Part shown: one piece after another, positions 15,907-15,975 of the stretch | How positions within the stretch are numbered: the first letter of the stretch is position 1 | Layout of the letters: every line of letters starts with the position of its first letter | Source of the DNA: Paracoccaceae bacterium | Lineage (GTDB): Bacteria > Pseudomonadota > Alphaproteobacteria > Rhodobacterales > Rhodobacteraceae | NCBI GenBank assembly: GCA_003564655.1 | Contig: PXES01000098.1 | Span: 1-15,975, forward strand | DNA length: 15,975 nucleotides | Direction: 5' to 3' | Made by a program: the position numbers and the translations under genes | Notes under the pieces: model-generated | Database searches by the model: none | What the model was told of the DNA's origin: nothing | Seen by the model: the letters and a program-made list of their open reading frames with translations, nothing else

Positions 15907-15975
15907 TCAGGCGAGGCGATCCAGCCGGTAGTGATCCGGATCGGGTGCCGCATTGAACGCAAGGCCACCTTGCCC
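15907..15975 (-). CDS. C-terminal fragment of an unidentified protein
   Basis: A minus-strand frame is open from the window edge and ends at TGA (15909-15907), giving 22 residues that end NAAPDPDHYRLDRLA. The codon choice (GCG, CTG, GAT, CCG) matches the neighbours, and the stop lies 14 bases from the stop of the convergent baeRF gene, as expected for a tail-to-tail pair. The fragment is too short to name a family. The gene could also be spurious, since short open frames are common at this GC content. Confidence 0.5.
   Translation of the reverse strand, partial: GQGGLAFNAAPDPDHYRLDRLA

Overview
The window is about 16 kb of GC-rich chromosomal DNA that reads like a member of the Rhodobacterales (Roseobacter/Rhodobacter-type Alphaproteobacteria). 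The reasons are the ccoH-ccoI-ccoS (rdxHIS) gene order, DnaK, DnaJ, PxpA and TRAP proteins of alphaproteobacterial type, Shine-Dalgarno sites ahead of almost every gene, and a GC-rich double-hairpin element of a kind I associate with this group. The sequence is densely coding and shows no insertion sequence, integrase, tRNA, rRNA or CRISPR array. No gap without a gene exceeds 300 bases; the longest, 242 bases, is the dnaK/baeRF promoter region.

Layout. (1) 1-2658, plus strand: the end of a cbb3-type cytochrome oxidase maturation cluster, with the C-terminus of CcoH/FixH, the copper P-type ATPase CcoI/FixI and the 57-residue CcoS/FixS. (2) 2842-3318, minus: a small secreted FAS1 (fasciclin) protein with its own intrinsic terminator, facing the cco cluster. 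(3) 3505-6918, minus: a TRAP transporter in the order dctP, dctQ, dctM, followed by a winged-helix regulator whose likely GTG start overlaps dctM. A terminator-like hairpin separates dctP from dctQM. (4) 7049-9587, plus: pxpB, pxpC and pxpA, the 5-oxoprolinase complex, with start/stop overlaps. (5) 9600-10352, minus: a RadC-family JAB-domain protein. (6) 10574-11390, plus: two small envelope proteins of unknown function, one periplasmic and one lipoprotein. (7) 11391-14528, minus: the dnaK-dnaJ chaperone pair with a readable heat-shock promoter. (8) 14771-15892, plus: a bacterial eRF1-like protein (baeRF superfamily), divergent from dnaK. (9) The last 69 bases hold the C-terminus of an unidentified minus-strand gene.

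How the genes may work together. The clearest functional unit is the divergon at 3505-9587. PxpBCA hydrolyses 5-oxoproline (pyroglutamate) to glutamate with ATP, and the TRAP transporter fires in the opposite direction from the same 130-base gap. That gap carries a 30-base, nearly perfect palindrome about equally far from both start codons. The simplest reading is a pyroglutamate uptake and breakdown unit under one operator, possibly controlled by the regulator at the end of the TRAP operon. The second unit of interest is the dnaK/baeRF pair: a stress chaperone operon beside a release-factor-like protein that carries a GQ loop reminiscent of the eRF1 catalytic GGQ. I see no clearly new multi-gene defence or mobile system.
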